Positions 17,545 through 25,909 of a stretch of 64,000 nucleotides of DNA are shown in pieces. The stretch is taken from positions 1 through 64,000 of the forward strand of contig NZ_SSBK01000010.1 of the NCBI RefSeq assembly GCF_004795035.1, written 5' to 3'. The stretch's first letter is position 1. Every line of letters starts with the position of its first letter. The position numbers and the translations under genes are program-made. The notes under the pieces were generated by a model. That model saw only the letters and a program-made list of their open reading frames with translations, was not told the origin of the DNA and ran no database searches. This DNA comes from Streptomyces sp. A0958 (GTDB lineage: Bacteria > Actinomycetota > Actinomycetes > Streptomycetales > Streptomycetaceae).

Positions 17545-18144
17545 GTGACCGGCGAGGAGCGGCGGGGTTACGCCAAGGGCCGGGCCAAACGCGAGGAGAT
17601 CCTCGACCAGGCCATGGCCATGTTCGGCGAGGCCGGCTACCGGGGCGCCTCGCTGCGGGTGATCGCCACCCGCTGCGGCATCTCGCATCCCGGACTGCTG
17701 CACCACTTCCCGACGAAGCAGTCCCTGCTGCTCGCGGTCCTCGAACACCGCGACGCCGTGGACGGCGAGTGGCTGGAGGCGGGCCGGCCCACCGGCGTCG
17801 ACCGGCTGCGCCGCCTGGTCGACCTCGCGGCGCTGAACGCCCAGCGGCGCGGCATCGTCGAGCTGTTCTGCGTCCTGTCCGCCGAGGCCACCTCCGCCGA
17901 CCACCCGGCGCACGCCTACTTCGTGGAGCGGTACCGCGGCTCGGTCCTGAGCACGGCCGTCTCCTACGCGGAGGCCCGCGACAAGGGCGTGCTGCGCGAG
18001 GGCATCGCCCCCGAGGAGGCGGCCCAGCAGTTGATCGCGCTGATGGACGGACTCCAGACCCAATGGCTCCTCAGCGGCGGCGCGACCGACATGGCGGGTG
18101 TGCTGCGGGCGTACGTGCAGGCGCAGTTGACCGTCCCGTTCTGA
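17545..18144 (+). CDS. TetR-family regulator
   Basis: A 199-aa regulator with an N-terminal helix-turn-helix (about residues 14-60: REEILDQAMAMFGEAGYRG, then IATRCGISHPGLLHHFPTK). The C-terminal domain resembles sugar-operon TetR proteins found beside glycosidases. The GTG start has GCGGAG 7 nt upstream. It is divergent from the GH3 gene, with 168 bp between them, and is probably its repressor. ACCGAGTGGT, with short ACC/GGT arms, near 17471-17482 is a weak operator candidate. Confidence 0.88.
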   Translation: MTGEERRGYAKGRAKREEILDQAMAMFGEAGYRGASLRVIATRCGISHPGLLHHFPTKQSLLLAVLEHRDAVDGEWLEAGRPTGVDRLRRLVDLAALNAQRRGIVELFCVLSAEATSADHPAHAYFVERYRGSVLSTAVSYAEARDKGVLREGIAPEEAAQQLIALMDGLQTQWLLSGGATDMAGVLRAYVQAQLTVPF

Positions 18145-18159
18145 GCGGGGGCGGGCCGG

Positions 18160-18388
18160 GCGCGTCGTCCACGACCGTCTTCTACGACGCGAAGACCAAG
18201 AACTGGGCCGCGTTCGACAACGGCAAGGGCGTCTGGGGCTCCCCAACGGCACCTAGAAGAACGCCGTCACCGGCGACGCCCGCGTCGTCAGCGACGGCAA
18301 GCTCACCGTCGACGCCCCGGGCAAGGGCGACATGCGCGTCTACGTGGTGAACGGCCCCGGCGGGGTCGGCACCGCGGGCCCCACCTGA
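18160..18388 (+). pseudogene. Relic of a secreted or carbohydrate-binding domain
   Basis: Reading TTVFYDAKTKNWAAFDNG and then, after a 1-nt shift near 18243, NAVTGDARVVSDGKLTVDAP and VYVVNGPGGVGTAGPT, the sequence looks like a decayed beta-rich extracellular domain, possibly a carbohydrate-binding module. An in-frame TAG interrupts it just after the shift, and no start codon or ribosome binding site is present. I could not name the family with confidence. It may be what remains of a glycosidase gene once next to the TetR/GH3 pair. Confidence 0.5.
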
Positions 18389-18412
18389 AGTAGCCCGTAC
18401 GGTCCCGCACAC

Positions 18413-18459
18413 ACAGGCGCCCCGACAGTCCCGGTTTCTCCGGGCGTCGGGGCGCCTGT
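18413..18459. terminator. Bidirectional hairpin terminator
   Basis: Perfect 14-bp arms ACAGGCGCCCCGAC (18413-18426) and its complement (18446-18459), with a small inner stem, lie between the plus-strand relic and the end of the minus-strand kinase gene at 18479. Confidence 0.8.
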
Positions 18460-18478
18460 ACGCCTCGCGTGGGCCCGG

Positions 18479-19378
18479 CTACGGGCCCAGCAGCTCCGCG
18501 CGGCCGATCATGGCCGTCGAGCCGGGGGCCGTACAGGCGTAGGCGCCCGCGACCGCGCCCAGCCGGGCGCACTCCAGCGGCTCCCGCCCGTCGAGCCTGC
18601 CGTACAGGAAGCCGGTGACGAACGCGTCGCCCGCCCCGTTGCTGTCGACCACCGGCGCGGGCGGCACGGCCGCCGGGACGTGGAGCGGCTCCTCGCCGCC
18701 GCGGGTCAGGAGGTAGGAGCCCTCCGCGCCCGCCGTGGCGACCACCGTCGTGGCCCGGCCCTCGCGCAGGATCTCCCGCATCAGCGCGGGGACACGGTCG
18801 CCCGCCGCGGTCGCGCTGAAGAAGACGAGATCGGACCGGAGCGCGAACTCCCGCTGGTGGTCGCTCAGTCCGTCCCAGTCGTGCAGATCGGTGGAGACCG
18901 GCACCCCCAGCGCCTCGATGTCGTCGTACAGGAATCGCGTGAAGTTCATGATCGACAGATGGGCGTGGCGGGTCCGGCGCAGCCGGGGCAGGTAGAAGTC
19001 CCGCGGCATCCGCAGGTCCTCCGGGTCACGGGCGTCGTAGAACGACATCCGCCGGCCCGTCGCGTCCACCAGGTTCACCGCGCGGCGGGTCCCCGCCGGA
19101 GAGATCACCGGATGGAACTCCACATCGCCCTCGGCCAGCCGCTCGCGCACCCGCGCCCCGGTCCAGTCGTCACCGATGCAGTCGAGCAGCGCCACCTCGA
19201 GCCCCAACGCGCGGGCGCCGAGTGCCACATTGCCCCCGGTGTGACCGGGCCACTCCTGGATCGGGCCGACCATGACCGAGTCGGCCGGCGGCACCGGCAG
19301 GGCGTCGACGCGGACGATCGTGTCCACCCCGGTGCCGCCGACCACCACGACGTCGTATTCCGTTCGCTGTCGGACCAC
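18479..19378 (-). CDS. PfkB-family carbohydrate kinase
   Basis: A 299-aa ribokinase-like sugar kinase. The N-terminus has GGTGVDTIVRVDALPVPPAD and WPGHTGGNVALGARALGLE, the first PfkB signature region; the C-terminal signature is DSNGAGDAFVTGFLYG, with the catalytic Asp in GAGD. The GTG start is preceded by GAGAGGGGG. The gene appears to be transcribed alone. The phosphorylated sugar is unknown; the nearby GH3 enzyme makes a role in sugar use plausible but not shown. Confidence 0.9.
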   Translation of the reverse strand: MVRQRTEYDVVVVGGTGVDTIVRVDALPVPPADSVMVGPIQEWPGHTGGNVALGARALGLEVALLDCIGDDWTGARVRERLAEGDVEFHPVISPAGTRRAVNLVDATGRRMSFYDARDPEDLRMPRDFYLPRLRRTRHAHLSIMNFTRFLYDDIEALGVPVSTDLHDWDGLSDHQREFALRSDLVFFSATAAGDRVPALMREILREGRATTVVATAGAEGSYLLTRGGEEPLHVPAAVPPAPVVDSNGAGDAFVTGFLYGRLDGREPLECARLGAVAGAYACTAPGSTAMIGRAELLGP

Positions 19379-19518
19379 TGAGCCCCCTCTCGTGTTCCCG
19401 CCGTGATCAGTATGGGCCCACCCGCGACGGCCCCCCGGCCGCGCTCTGCGCGCGTCCGGGACACCCGCTGGCTATGCTCGGTCGGGGGCCGACAACCTGA
19501 TCCGTGGAGGCTCACGCC

Positions 19519-19980
19519 ATGATGCCGTTGCCCGAACCGCGCGATATCCCGCCGCGTCTCGCCACCGGCGCGTTCATCCTCAACTCCGGCCTGGGCAAGC
19601 TCAAGGCCGACGAGGCGACCGCCCAGGGGCTGCACGGTATGGCCAGCACCGCCTATCCGTTCCTCGGCAAGCTCGAACCCGCCCGGTTCACCCGGTTGCT
19701 CGCCTGGTCCGAGATCGCGGTCGGCGGAACCCTGCTGGCCCCCTTCGTACCGACCAGGCTCGCCGGCCTCGTCCTCACCGGGTTCTCCGGCGGGCTCCTC
19801 GGCCTCTATCTGCGCACCCCCGGTATGCGCGAGCCGGGCAGCCTGCGGCCGAGCCAGAACGGTGTCCCGCTGGCCAAGGACGCCTGGATGTTCGGCATCG
19901 GCCTGGGCTTCCTGGGCGGGCGCGGCTACCGCGTCCGCGCCTCGGCGCACTGCCGCACCCGGCGCGGGTGCGCACGCTAG
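19519..19980 (+). CDS. DoxX-like small membrane protein
   Basis: A 153-aa protein with about four hydrophobic segments (LATGAFILNSGLGKLKADE, LLAWSEIAVGGTLLAPFVP, LAGLVLTGFSGGLLGLYL and a C-terminal helix). The layout and the early helix ending in GLGKLKA resemble DoxX-family proteins. The ATG at 19519 has GGAGG 8-9 nt upstream; extending to GTG 19504 would run through that ribosome binding site. The function of such proteins in actinomycetes is poorly known. Confidence 0.75.
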   Translation: MMPLPEPRDIPPRLATGAFILNSGLGKLKADEATAQGLHGMASTAYPFLGKLEPARFTRLLAWSEIAVGGTLLAPFVPTRLAGLVLTGFSGGLLGLYLRTPGMREPGSLRPSQNGVPLAKDAWMFGIGLGFLGGRGYRVRASAHCRTRRGCAR

Positions 19981-19995
19981 AAACCGTTCGGCCCG

Positions 19996-20024
19996 GGGCG
20001 GCGGCGCACCTCGCGCCACCGCCC
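19996..20024. terminator. Hairpin between convergent genes
   Basis: GGGCGGCGGCGC (19996-20007) pairs with GCGCCACCGCCC (20013-20024) with one mismatch. It sits between the DoxX-like gene and the convergent phosphatase gene ending at 20029. Confidence 0.6.
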
Positions 20025-20028
20025 GCAG

Positions 20029-22104
20029 TCACGTGCGGACCCGGGCCATCAGCAGCGCCACGTCGTCGTGGTCGTCCGGGCCCCGCAGTTCGCGCAACAG
20101 CCGGTCGCACGTCGCGTCGAGCGACGCGTCCTCAGTGCGCAGCAGGGTCAGCAGCGTCTCCAGACGGCTCTCGATGTCGTCGTCACGCGTCTCCACCAGC
20201 CCGTCCGTGTACAGCACCAGCCGGTCGCCCGGCCCCAGCTCCACCGTCACATCGCTGAACGGCACACCGCCCACCCCGAGCGGCGCCCCGGCCGGCAGAT
20301 CCAGCAGCACCGGTGCACCGCCCCCGGGGATCAGCACCGGCGGCAGATGTCCGGCGGTGCTCACCCGGCACCGCCCGGCGCCCGGGTCGTAGACGGCGTA
20401 GACGCAGGTGGCGAACCACGGGTCCAGATCGGCGGTGATCTCGTCCAGGTGCCCCAGCACCTCGCCGGGTTCCAGGTCGAGCCGGGACAACGTCTGTGTG
20501 GCGGTACGCAGCCGGCCCATCGTGGTCGCCGCGTTGATGCCGCTGCCCATCACATCGCCCACCACCAGGGCGGTCCTGCCGCCCCGCAGCCCGATCACGT
20601 CGAACCAGTCCCCGCCCACCTCGTACCGCGAAGCGGCCGGCCGGTAGCGGGACACCACGTCGAGGTCCGCCGGGACGTGGCGGTTGCGCGGCAGCATGCT
20701 GCGCTGGAGCGTCAGCGCGGTCTCCTGCTGCTGCCGGTAGAGCCGTGCGTTGTCGATGCAGACCGCGGCCCTGGCGGCCAGCTCGCCGGCCAGCGCCTCG
20801 TCGTCCGCGGTGAACGGCAGCGGATTGTCCGTCCTGATCAGGTCGACGGCGCCCAGCACCTCACCCCGGGCGATCAGCGGCACCGCCAGGTAGGAGTGGG
20901 CACCGGCCTCCGCGAGCAGTTCCGCCGAGCGGGCGTCGCGGGCGATGCGGGCGAGCTTCTCCGCGTCGAGATGGGGCTCCCGTACCGGTGAGGCGGTCCG
21001 CACACAGCGGGTGATCAGGCGGTCGGCGCCGTAGTGGGCGGCGCGGCCCGGCGGATCGGCCGCCTCCACCACGGGGGTCGGCCGTGCGGCGACGACGGCC
21101 AGGGCCTGGATCAGGAGCGGACCCTCGGCCGAACCCGGGCGCCCCTTCAACACGCTGTCCAGGACGTCCACCGCGGCGACGTCGGCGAGCTGCGGCACGG
21201 TGACCTCGGCCAGCTCCCGGGCCGTCTGCTCCAGGTCGAGCGTGGTGCCGATGCGTACCGAGGCGTCGGCGATCAGGGCCAGATGCTGCCGGGCCCGCTC
21301 CGCCTCGGCCGCCGCCCGGTAGCGGTCGGTGACGTCGATCAGGGACACGGCGATCCCCAGCACCCGGCCCCGGGAGTCGTCCAGCCGGTACAGGGACACC
21401 GACCAGGCGCGGTCGGACTCCGGATCGGCGGGGCTGCGGCCCACCACCTGGTGCGAGACCTTGGGCACCCCGCTGTCCAGGACCTCGCGCATGGCCTCCT
21501 CGATGCCGTCGGAGTCGAGGAACGGCAGCGCCTCGCCCACCCGCCGGCCCAGGTGCTCGGCGGCGCTCAACCCGTCCATGTGCTCCAGCGCGGCGTTGGC
21601 CGCCAGATACCGCAGGTCGTCGCCCAACACCGCGAGGCCGATCGGCGACTGGTCGACCAGGCCCACCGACAGCGCCAGATCCCGCTCCACCCGGCGCAGC
21701 ACCGCCCCGTCCGCCGCCAGGCCCAGGGCGTAGAACTCGCCCCGGTCGTCCTGGAGCCGCATGTTGCGGAACTCCAGGAGCCGGGTGGTGCCGTCCTTGT
21801 GCTGTACGGGGAAGACGCCCGCCCAGGCCTCGCCGCTGCTCATCACCTCGCCGAACAGACGCAGCACCAGCTCGAAGTGCTCCTCGTCGACCAAAACCCG
21901 GGCGGCGAACCGCCCCAGCGCCTCCTGCGCCGAGTAGCCCAGCAGCCGTTCCGCCTGCGGGCTCCACAGGACGATGCGGCCCCGGGTGTCCAGCACCAGG
22001 GCGGCGACCCCGAGGACGTCGAGCAGGCCACCGTCGGGCGACCGGTGCGTGCCCGCCCGGCGAGCCTCGCTCCAGCCGATCCGCAAGTCATCAGTGCCGC
22101 CCAC
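20029..22104 (-). CDS. PAS-PAS-GAF-PP2C (SpoIIE-type) phosphatase
   Basis: A 691-aa cytoplasmic signalling protein. Two PAS domains (about residues 20-130 and 150-260) are followed by a GAF domain (about 300-450) and a C-terminal PP2C/SpoIIE phosphatase. Phosphatase metal motifs are visible in YEVGGDWFDVI, VVGDVMGSG, LYTDGLVE and DHDDVALLMAR. Such proteins dephosphorylate anti-sigma-factor antagonists in RsbU-type partner switching. The GTG at 22104 has GGAAGGA upstream and avoids overlap with the divergent whiB-like gene. There is no HATPase domain, so its anti-sigma partner must be encoded elsewhere. Confidence 0.9.
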   Translation of the reverse strand: MGGTDDLRIGWSEARRAGTHRSPDGGLLDVLGVAALVLDTRGRIVLWSPQAERLLGYSAQEALGRFAARVLVDEEHFELVLRLFGEVMSSGEAWAGVFPVQHKDGTTRLLEFRNMRLQDDRGEFYALGLAADGAVLRRVERDLALSVGLVDQSPIGLAVLGDDLRYLAANAALEHMDGLSAAEHLGRRVGEALPFLDSDGIEEAMREVLDSGVPKVSHQVVGRSPADPESDRAWSVSLYRLDDSRGRVLGIAVSLIDVTDRYRAAAEAERARQHLALIADASVRIGTTLDLEQTARELAEVTVPQLADVAAVDVLDSVLKGRPGSAEGPLLIQALAVVAARPTPVVEAADPPGRAAHYGADRLITRCVRTASPVREPHLDAEKLARIARDARSAELLAEAGAHSYLAVPLIARGEVLGAVDLIRTDNPLPFTADDEALAGELAARAAVCIDNARLYRQQQETALTLQRSMLPRNRHVPADLDVVSRYRPAASRYEVGGDWFDVIGLRGGRTALVVGDVMGSGINAATTMGRLRTATQTLSRLDLEPGEVLGHLDEITADLDPWFATCVYAVYDPGAGRCRVSTAGHLPPVLIPGGGAPVLLDLPAGAPLGVGGVPFSDVTVELGPGDRLVLYTDGLVETRDDDIESRLETLLTLLRTEDASLDATCDRLLRELRGPDDHDDVALLMARVRT

Positions 22105-22297
22105 GGACGATCCTTCCCATGCCGTCACCGCGCCCGGAAGCAGGCCCGCTGTCTCCCATGGTCGCCCCAGACGCACCGCCCCCGCAGCTTCGAGGCGCGC
22201 GAAGAGGCCGCCCGCAGGGGTTTCGGGCGCCGAATGCCGGTCACCCGCAGCGTACCGAGGCAAACGCAACGCACACGATCGTGAGGAGTGGGAGTCC

Positions 22298-22561
22298 ATG
22301 GAGAACTGGCGCATGCACGCGGCCTGCCGCGACGAGGACCCGGACCTGTTCTTCCCCATCGGAACCACCGGCCCTGCGCTCGTCCAGGCCGAGGAGGCCA
22401 AGGCGGTGTGCCGGGGCTGCCCCGTGCGGGAGGAGTGCCTGCGGTGGGCCCTGGAGAACAACCAGGACGCCGGGGTGTGGGGCGGACTGGGGGAGAACGA
22501 GCGACGCGCGCTCAAGCGCCGCAGCCGCCGGCAGGCGCACGGGTCGCACGGCCCGAAATGA
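22298..22561 (+). CDS. WhiB-like iron-sulfur regulator
   Basis: An 87-aa WhiB-family protein. The four cluster-binding cysteines occur as AAC near the N-terminus and in VCRGCPVREEC. GVWGGLGENERR is the turn motif, followed by the basic RALKRRSRR tail for DNA binding or sigma-factor contact. The sequence is close to the WhiB1/WblE group, judged from memory. The ATG is preceded by a GAGGAGTGGGAG purine run. It is divergent from the phosphatase gene. The cluster probably senses oxygen, nitric oxide or redox state. Confidence 0.92.
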   Translation: MENWRMHAACRDEDPDLFFPIGTTGPALVQAEEAKAVCRGCPVREECLRWALENNQDAGVWGGLGENERRALKRRSRRQAHGSHGPK

Positions 22562-22647
22562 GACCGTCGCACGGACCGAGGGCAGTGTCACACCCGTGGA
22601 TGCCCTGTTCTGCGGTCTTTCGCCGGCCGGCGGGTGGAGGATGAAGC

Positions 22648-22968
22648 ATGGACACGACGGCTTGGATCATCATCGGCACGATTCTCGTGCTGCTCACCGT
22701 GGCCGTCGCCGGAGTCCTGCTGGTGCGGGTCCTGCGGGCCAGGAAACTGCTGGCCGAGGCCGGTGTCCCCTTGCACAACAAGGCGCTGGTCTGGGCGGCG
22801 GTGCTCTACACCGTCTCGCCCGTGGACCTGCTGCCGGACCCCGTCTACCTCGATGACATCGGGTTCCTCCTGCTGGCCCTGCGCTCGCTGCATGCCGCCG
22901 CGCGGGCAGCGGGGGTGGGCGGGCGCCCGGGAAGCCCCGCCGGGACCGGACGCGACCTCGTGCCGTAG
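22648..22968 (+). CDS. YkvA-like (DUF1232) membrane protein
   Basis: A 106-aa protein with an N-terminal transmembrane helix (WIIIGTILVLLTVAVAGVLL) followed by the DUF1232 core VLYTVSPVDLLPDPVYLDD and IGFLLLALR. GGAGG lies 9 nt before the ATG. The domain is small and widely conserved, and its function is unknown to me. It lies 86 bp downstream of the whiB-like gene and may share its transcript. Confidence 0.82.
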   Translation: MDTTAWIIIGTILVLLTVAVAGVLLVRVLRARKLLAEAGVPLHNKALVWAAVLYTVSPVDLLPDPVYLDDIGFLLLALRSLHAAARAAGVGGRPGSPAGTGRDLVP

Positions 22969-23040
22969 CCCTCCCCGTGCGATCCGGGGCACCGGGCACG
23001 TCCTGATCGTTGACAGCTGGACGGGTACACGTCACTCTCC

Positions 23041-23058
23041 TGGGAGAGCGCTCTCCCA
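23041..23058. promoter_or_regulatory. LacI-type palindromic operator
   Basis: TGGGAGAGCGCTCTCCCA is a perfect 18-bp palindrome, 47 bp before the glycosidase start. Its centre and outer bases match the style of LacI-family operators of actinomycete glycosidase genes (the CebR/CelR box, TGGGAGCGCTCCCA, differs only by two extra central base pairs). Confidence 0.7.
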
Positions 23059-23104
23059 ACTCGCCGCGGGACACCCGTCCCGCACTCTTCCGCCAGGAGA
23101 GAAT

Positions 23105-25276
23105 GTGCACAGACCCGGCGCAGCCCTGCCCGCGAGACCCCGCACGGGCACGCTGCTGATCACCCTTCTCGCCCTCCTCGCGTCGTCGCTGGTGATGCTC
23201 ACCGCGACGCACGCCCGGGCCGCGGAAACCCTGCTGTCGCAGGGCAGACCCGCGACCGACTCCTCCCACGAGGGAGCCGGCTACGCGGCTTCCGCCGCCG
23301 TGGACGGGGACCTGACCGGCACCCGCTGGGCCAGCGAGTGGAGCGACCCCCAGTGGCTCCAGGTGGACCTGGGCGCCACCGCGGACCTCAGCAGGGTCGT
23401 CCTGACCTGGGAAGCCGCCTACGGCAAGGCGTACGAGATCCAGGCGTCCGACAACGGGTCCGACTGGCGCACCCTGAAGACCGTCACCGACGGCGACGGC
23501 GGCACCGACGAACTGGCGGTCACCGGCTCCGGACGGTACGTAAGGATGTACGGAACGGCCCGCTCCGGCGGATACGGCTACTCCCTGTGGGAGTTCCAGG
23601 TGTACGGCACCACCGGCGGCACGCCCCCGGCGACCGGCGGAGCCGTCCGCGTCACCGGATCGCAGGGCAACTGGCAGCTGACCGTCGACGGCAAGCCGTA
23701 CCAGGTCAAGGGCCTGACCTGGGGTCCGTCCGTCAACGACGCGGCGCGCTACCTGCCCGACCTGAAGTCGATGGGCGTCAACACCATCCGCACCTGGGGC
23801 ACCGACGGCACCTCCAAGCCGCTCCTGGACGCAGCCGCGGCCAACGGCATCCGGGTCGTCAGCGGCTTCTGGCTGCAGCCCGGCGGTGGCCCCGGCAGCG
23901 GCGGCTGCGTCGACTACCTCACCGACGACGCGTACAAGTCCTCCTCCCTCACCGAGTTCGCCAAGTGGGTCGACACGTACAAGAGCCACCCCGGTGTGCT
24001 CATGTGGAACGTCGGCAACGAGTCGGTTCTCGGGCTGCAGAACTGCTACAGCGGCGACGAGCTGGAGAGGCAGCGCAACGCGTACACCACCTTCGTCAAC
24101 GACGTGGCGAAGAAGATCCACACCATCGACCCCGACCACCCCGTGACCTCGACCGACGCCTGGACGGGCGCCTGGCCGTACTACAAGCGCAACGCCCCCG
24201 ACCTCGACCTGTACTCGGTCAACTCCTACGGCGACATCTGCGGGGTGCGCGGCACCTGGGAGGCCGGCGGCTACACCAAGCCCTACATCATCACCGAGGG
24301 CGGCCCGGCCGGTGAGTGGGAGGTCCCGAACGACGCCAACGGCATCCCGGACGAGCCCACCGACGTGCAGAAGGCCGAGGGCTACACCAAGGCGTGGAAC
24401 TGCATCACCGCCCACCAGGGTGTCGCGCTGGGCGCCACCTTCTTCCACTACGGAACGGAGCACGACTTCGGCGGCGTCTGGTTCAACATCGTGCCCGACG
24501 GCAAGAAGCGGCTCTCGTACTACGCCCTGAAGAAGGCGTACAGCGGCTCCACCGCCGGGGACAACACCCCGCCCGTCATCAGCAACATGACGGTGCAGAA
24601 CGCCGGCGGGGCGCCCGCGGGCAAGGAGTTCACCGTGCGGGCCGACATCCGCGACCCGGACAACGACCCGATCACGTACAAGATCTACCTCAGCGGCAAC
24701 TACGCGACCGGCGACAAGGGCCTGGTCGAGGCCACCTGGCGGTCCACCGGCAACGGCACCTTCGCGGTGACCGCGCCCGGGCGGCTCGGTGTGTGGAAGG
24801 TGTACATCCAGGCCGAGGACGGGCACGGCAACGCCGGTATCGAGACCAAGTCGGTGAAGGTCGTGGTGCCCCCGGTCAGCGGCACCAACCTGGCCCTCGG
24901 CCGCCCCACCACCGCCACCTCCGCACAGACCGGCAGCAGCGGCTGCCCCTGCACCGCGGCGATGGCGACCGACGGGCGGATGGACACCCGGTGGGCCAGC
25001 GACTGGAGCGACCCGCAGTCCATCCAGGTCGACCTCGGCGAGCGGAAGTCCTTCCGCCACCTCCAGCTGGTGTGGGACCCGGCGTACGCCAAGTCCTACG
25101 AGGTGCTGGTCTCGGACGACGGCGGCTCCTGGCGGTCGGTGTACACCACCACCAACGGGGACGGTGACGCCGACGACCTCGACATCGCGCAGACCGCCCG
25201 CTACGTGAAGCTCGTCCTCACACAGCGGGGCACGGCCTGGGGCTACTCGCTCTGGGAGTTCGGCGTCTACAGCTGA
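23105..25276 (+). CDS. Secreted glycosidase with two F5/8-type-C domains
   Basis: A 723-aa secreted enzyme. A signal peptide (about residues 1-40, ending ATHARA) is followed by a discoidin/CBM32-like domain (42-170), a GH2/GH5-like TIM barrel (about 185-485), an Ig-like linker domain (about 490-600) and a second discoidin domain (600-723). Likely catalytic acids are E306 in WNVGNES and E398 in IITEGG. The GTG start has GGAGAG upstream. The palindrome at 23041-23058 points to substrate-induced derepression by a LacI-family protein encoded elsewhere. The polysaccharide is not readable; a beta-glucan or other beta-linked polymer is my guess. Confidence 0.88.
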   Translation: MHRPGAALPARPRTGTLLITLLALLASSLVMLTATHARAAETLLSQGRPATDSSHEGAGYAASAAVDGDLTGTRWASEWSDPQWLQVDLGATADLSRVVLTWEAAYGKAYEIQASDNGSDWRTLKTVTDGDGGTDELAVTGSGRYVRMYGTARSGGYGYSLWEFQVYGTTGGTPPATGGAVRVTGSQGNWQLTVDGKPYQVKGLTWGPSVNDAARYLPDLKSMGVNTIRTWGTDGTSKPLLDAAAANGIRVVSGFWLQPGGGPGSGGCVDYLTDDAYKSSSLTEFAKWVDTYKSHPGVLMWNVGNESVLGLQNCYSGDELERQRNAYTTFVNDVAKKIHTIDPDHPVTSTDAWTGAWPYYKRNAPDLDLYSVNSYGDICGVRGTWEAGGYTKPYIITEGGPAGEWEVPNDANGIPDEPTDVQKAEGYTKAWNCITAHQGVALGATFFHYGTEHDFGGVWFNIVPDGKKRLSYYALKKAYSGSTAGDNTPPVISNMTVQNAGGAPAGKEFTVRADIRDPDNDPITYKIYLSGNYATGDKGLVEATWRSTGNGTFAVTAPGRLGVWKVYIQAEDGHGNAGIETKSVKVVVPPVSGTNLALGRPTTATSAQTGSSGCPCTAAMATDGRMDTRWASDWSDPQSIQVDLGERKSFRHLQLVWDPAYAKSYEVLVSDDGGSWRSVYTTTNGDGDADDLDIAQTARYVKLVLTQRGTAWGYSLWEFGVYS

Positions 25277-25282
25277 GCACCG

Positions 25283-25320
25283 GGCGGGCGCCGGCCGGTT
25301 CCTGACCGCCGGCGCCCGCC
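25283..25320 (+). terminator. Hairpin terminator after the glycosidase
   Basis: Perfect 13-bp arms (25283-25295 and 25308-25320) begin 7 nt after the glycosidase stop. Confidence 0.8.
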
Positions 25321-25372
25321 GCAGGGCGTGTCGATGGCCGCCCGGGCGCAAGGAAGCGGCCAAGGTGAAAGC

Positions 25373-25882
25373 ATGAACGTCTCTGAAATTCTGACGGATG
25401 GATACTCCCGCATCGGGGAGACCGTGCACGCGGCCGTCGAAGGGCTCGAACCCGACGACCTCCACGCCCGACTGGACGACGGTGCCAACACGATCGCCTG
25501 GCTGGTGTGGCATCTGACCCGCGTCCAGGACGACCACATCGCGGACGCGGCCGGCACCGAACAGATCTGGTTCGCCCAGGACTGGGCCGGCCGCTTCGAT
25601 CTGCCCTTCACCGCCGAGGCCACCGGGTACGGGCAGAGCAGCGAGCAGGTCGGGGCCGTGCGCGTGGGCTCGGCGGACCTGCTCCTCGGCTACTACGACG
25701 CCGTCCACGAGCACACGCTCGCATTCGTCCGGGACCTCGACGCGCACGCGCTGGACCGCGTCGTGGACGAGGCGTGGTCGCCGCCGGTCACCCTGGGGGT
25801 GCGCCTGATGAGCGTGCTGTCGGACGACCTCCAGCATGCCGGCCAGGCGGCCTTCGTCCGGGGCGTCCTGGAGCGCCGCTAG
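25373..25882 (+). CDS. DinB-like / DUF664 protein
   Basis: A 169-aa helical protein of the DinB/mycothiol-dependent-enzyme superfamily. The expected metal-binding histidines appear in LVWHLTRVQDDH, in the middle segment DAVHEHTLAF, and in DDLQHAGQAAFVRG. The ATG at 25373 has AAGGTGAAA upstream. Relatives act as thiol-dependent transferases or isomerases; the actual reaction here is unknown. It appears monocistronic. Confidence 0.8.
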   Translation: MNVSEILTDGYSRIGETVHAAVEGLEPDDLHARLDDGANTIAWLVWHLTRVQDDHIADAAGTEQIWFAQDWAGRFDLPFTAEATGYGQSSEQVGAVRVGSADLLLGYYDAVHEHTLAFVRDLDAHALDRVVDEAWSPPVTLGVRLMSVLSDDLQHAGQAAFVRGVLERR

Positions 25883-25909
25883 AGGGTGGGGAGCGCGCGG
25901 CGCCCGGCG

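Noticed and set aside
22694..25837. A 1047-codon minus-strand open frame
   Set aside because: It is antisense to the secreted glycosidase and DinB-like genes, rich in Val/Gly/Asp repeats and without motifs.
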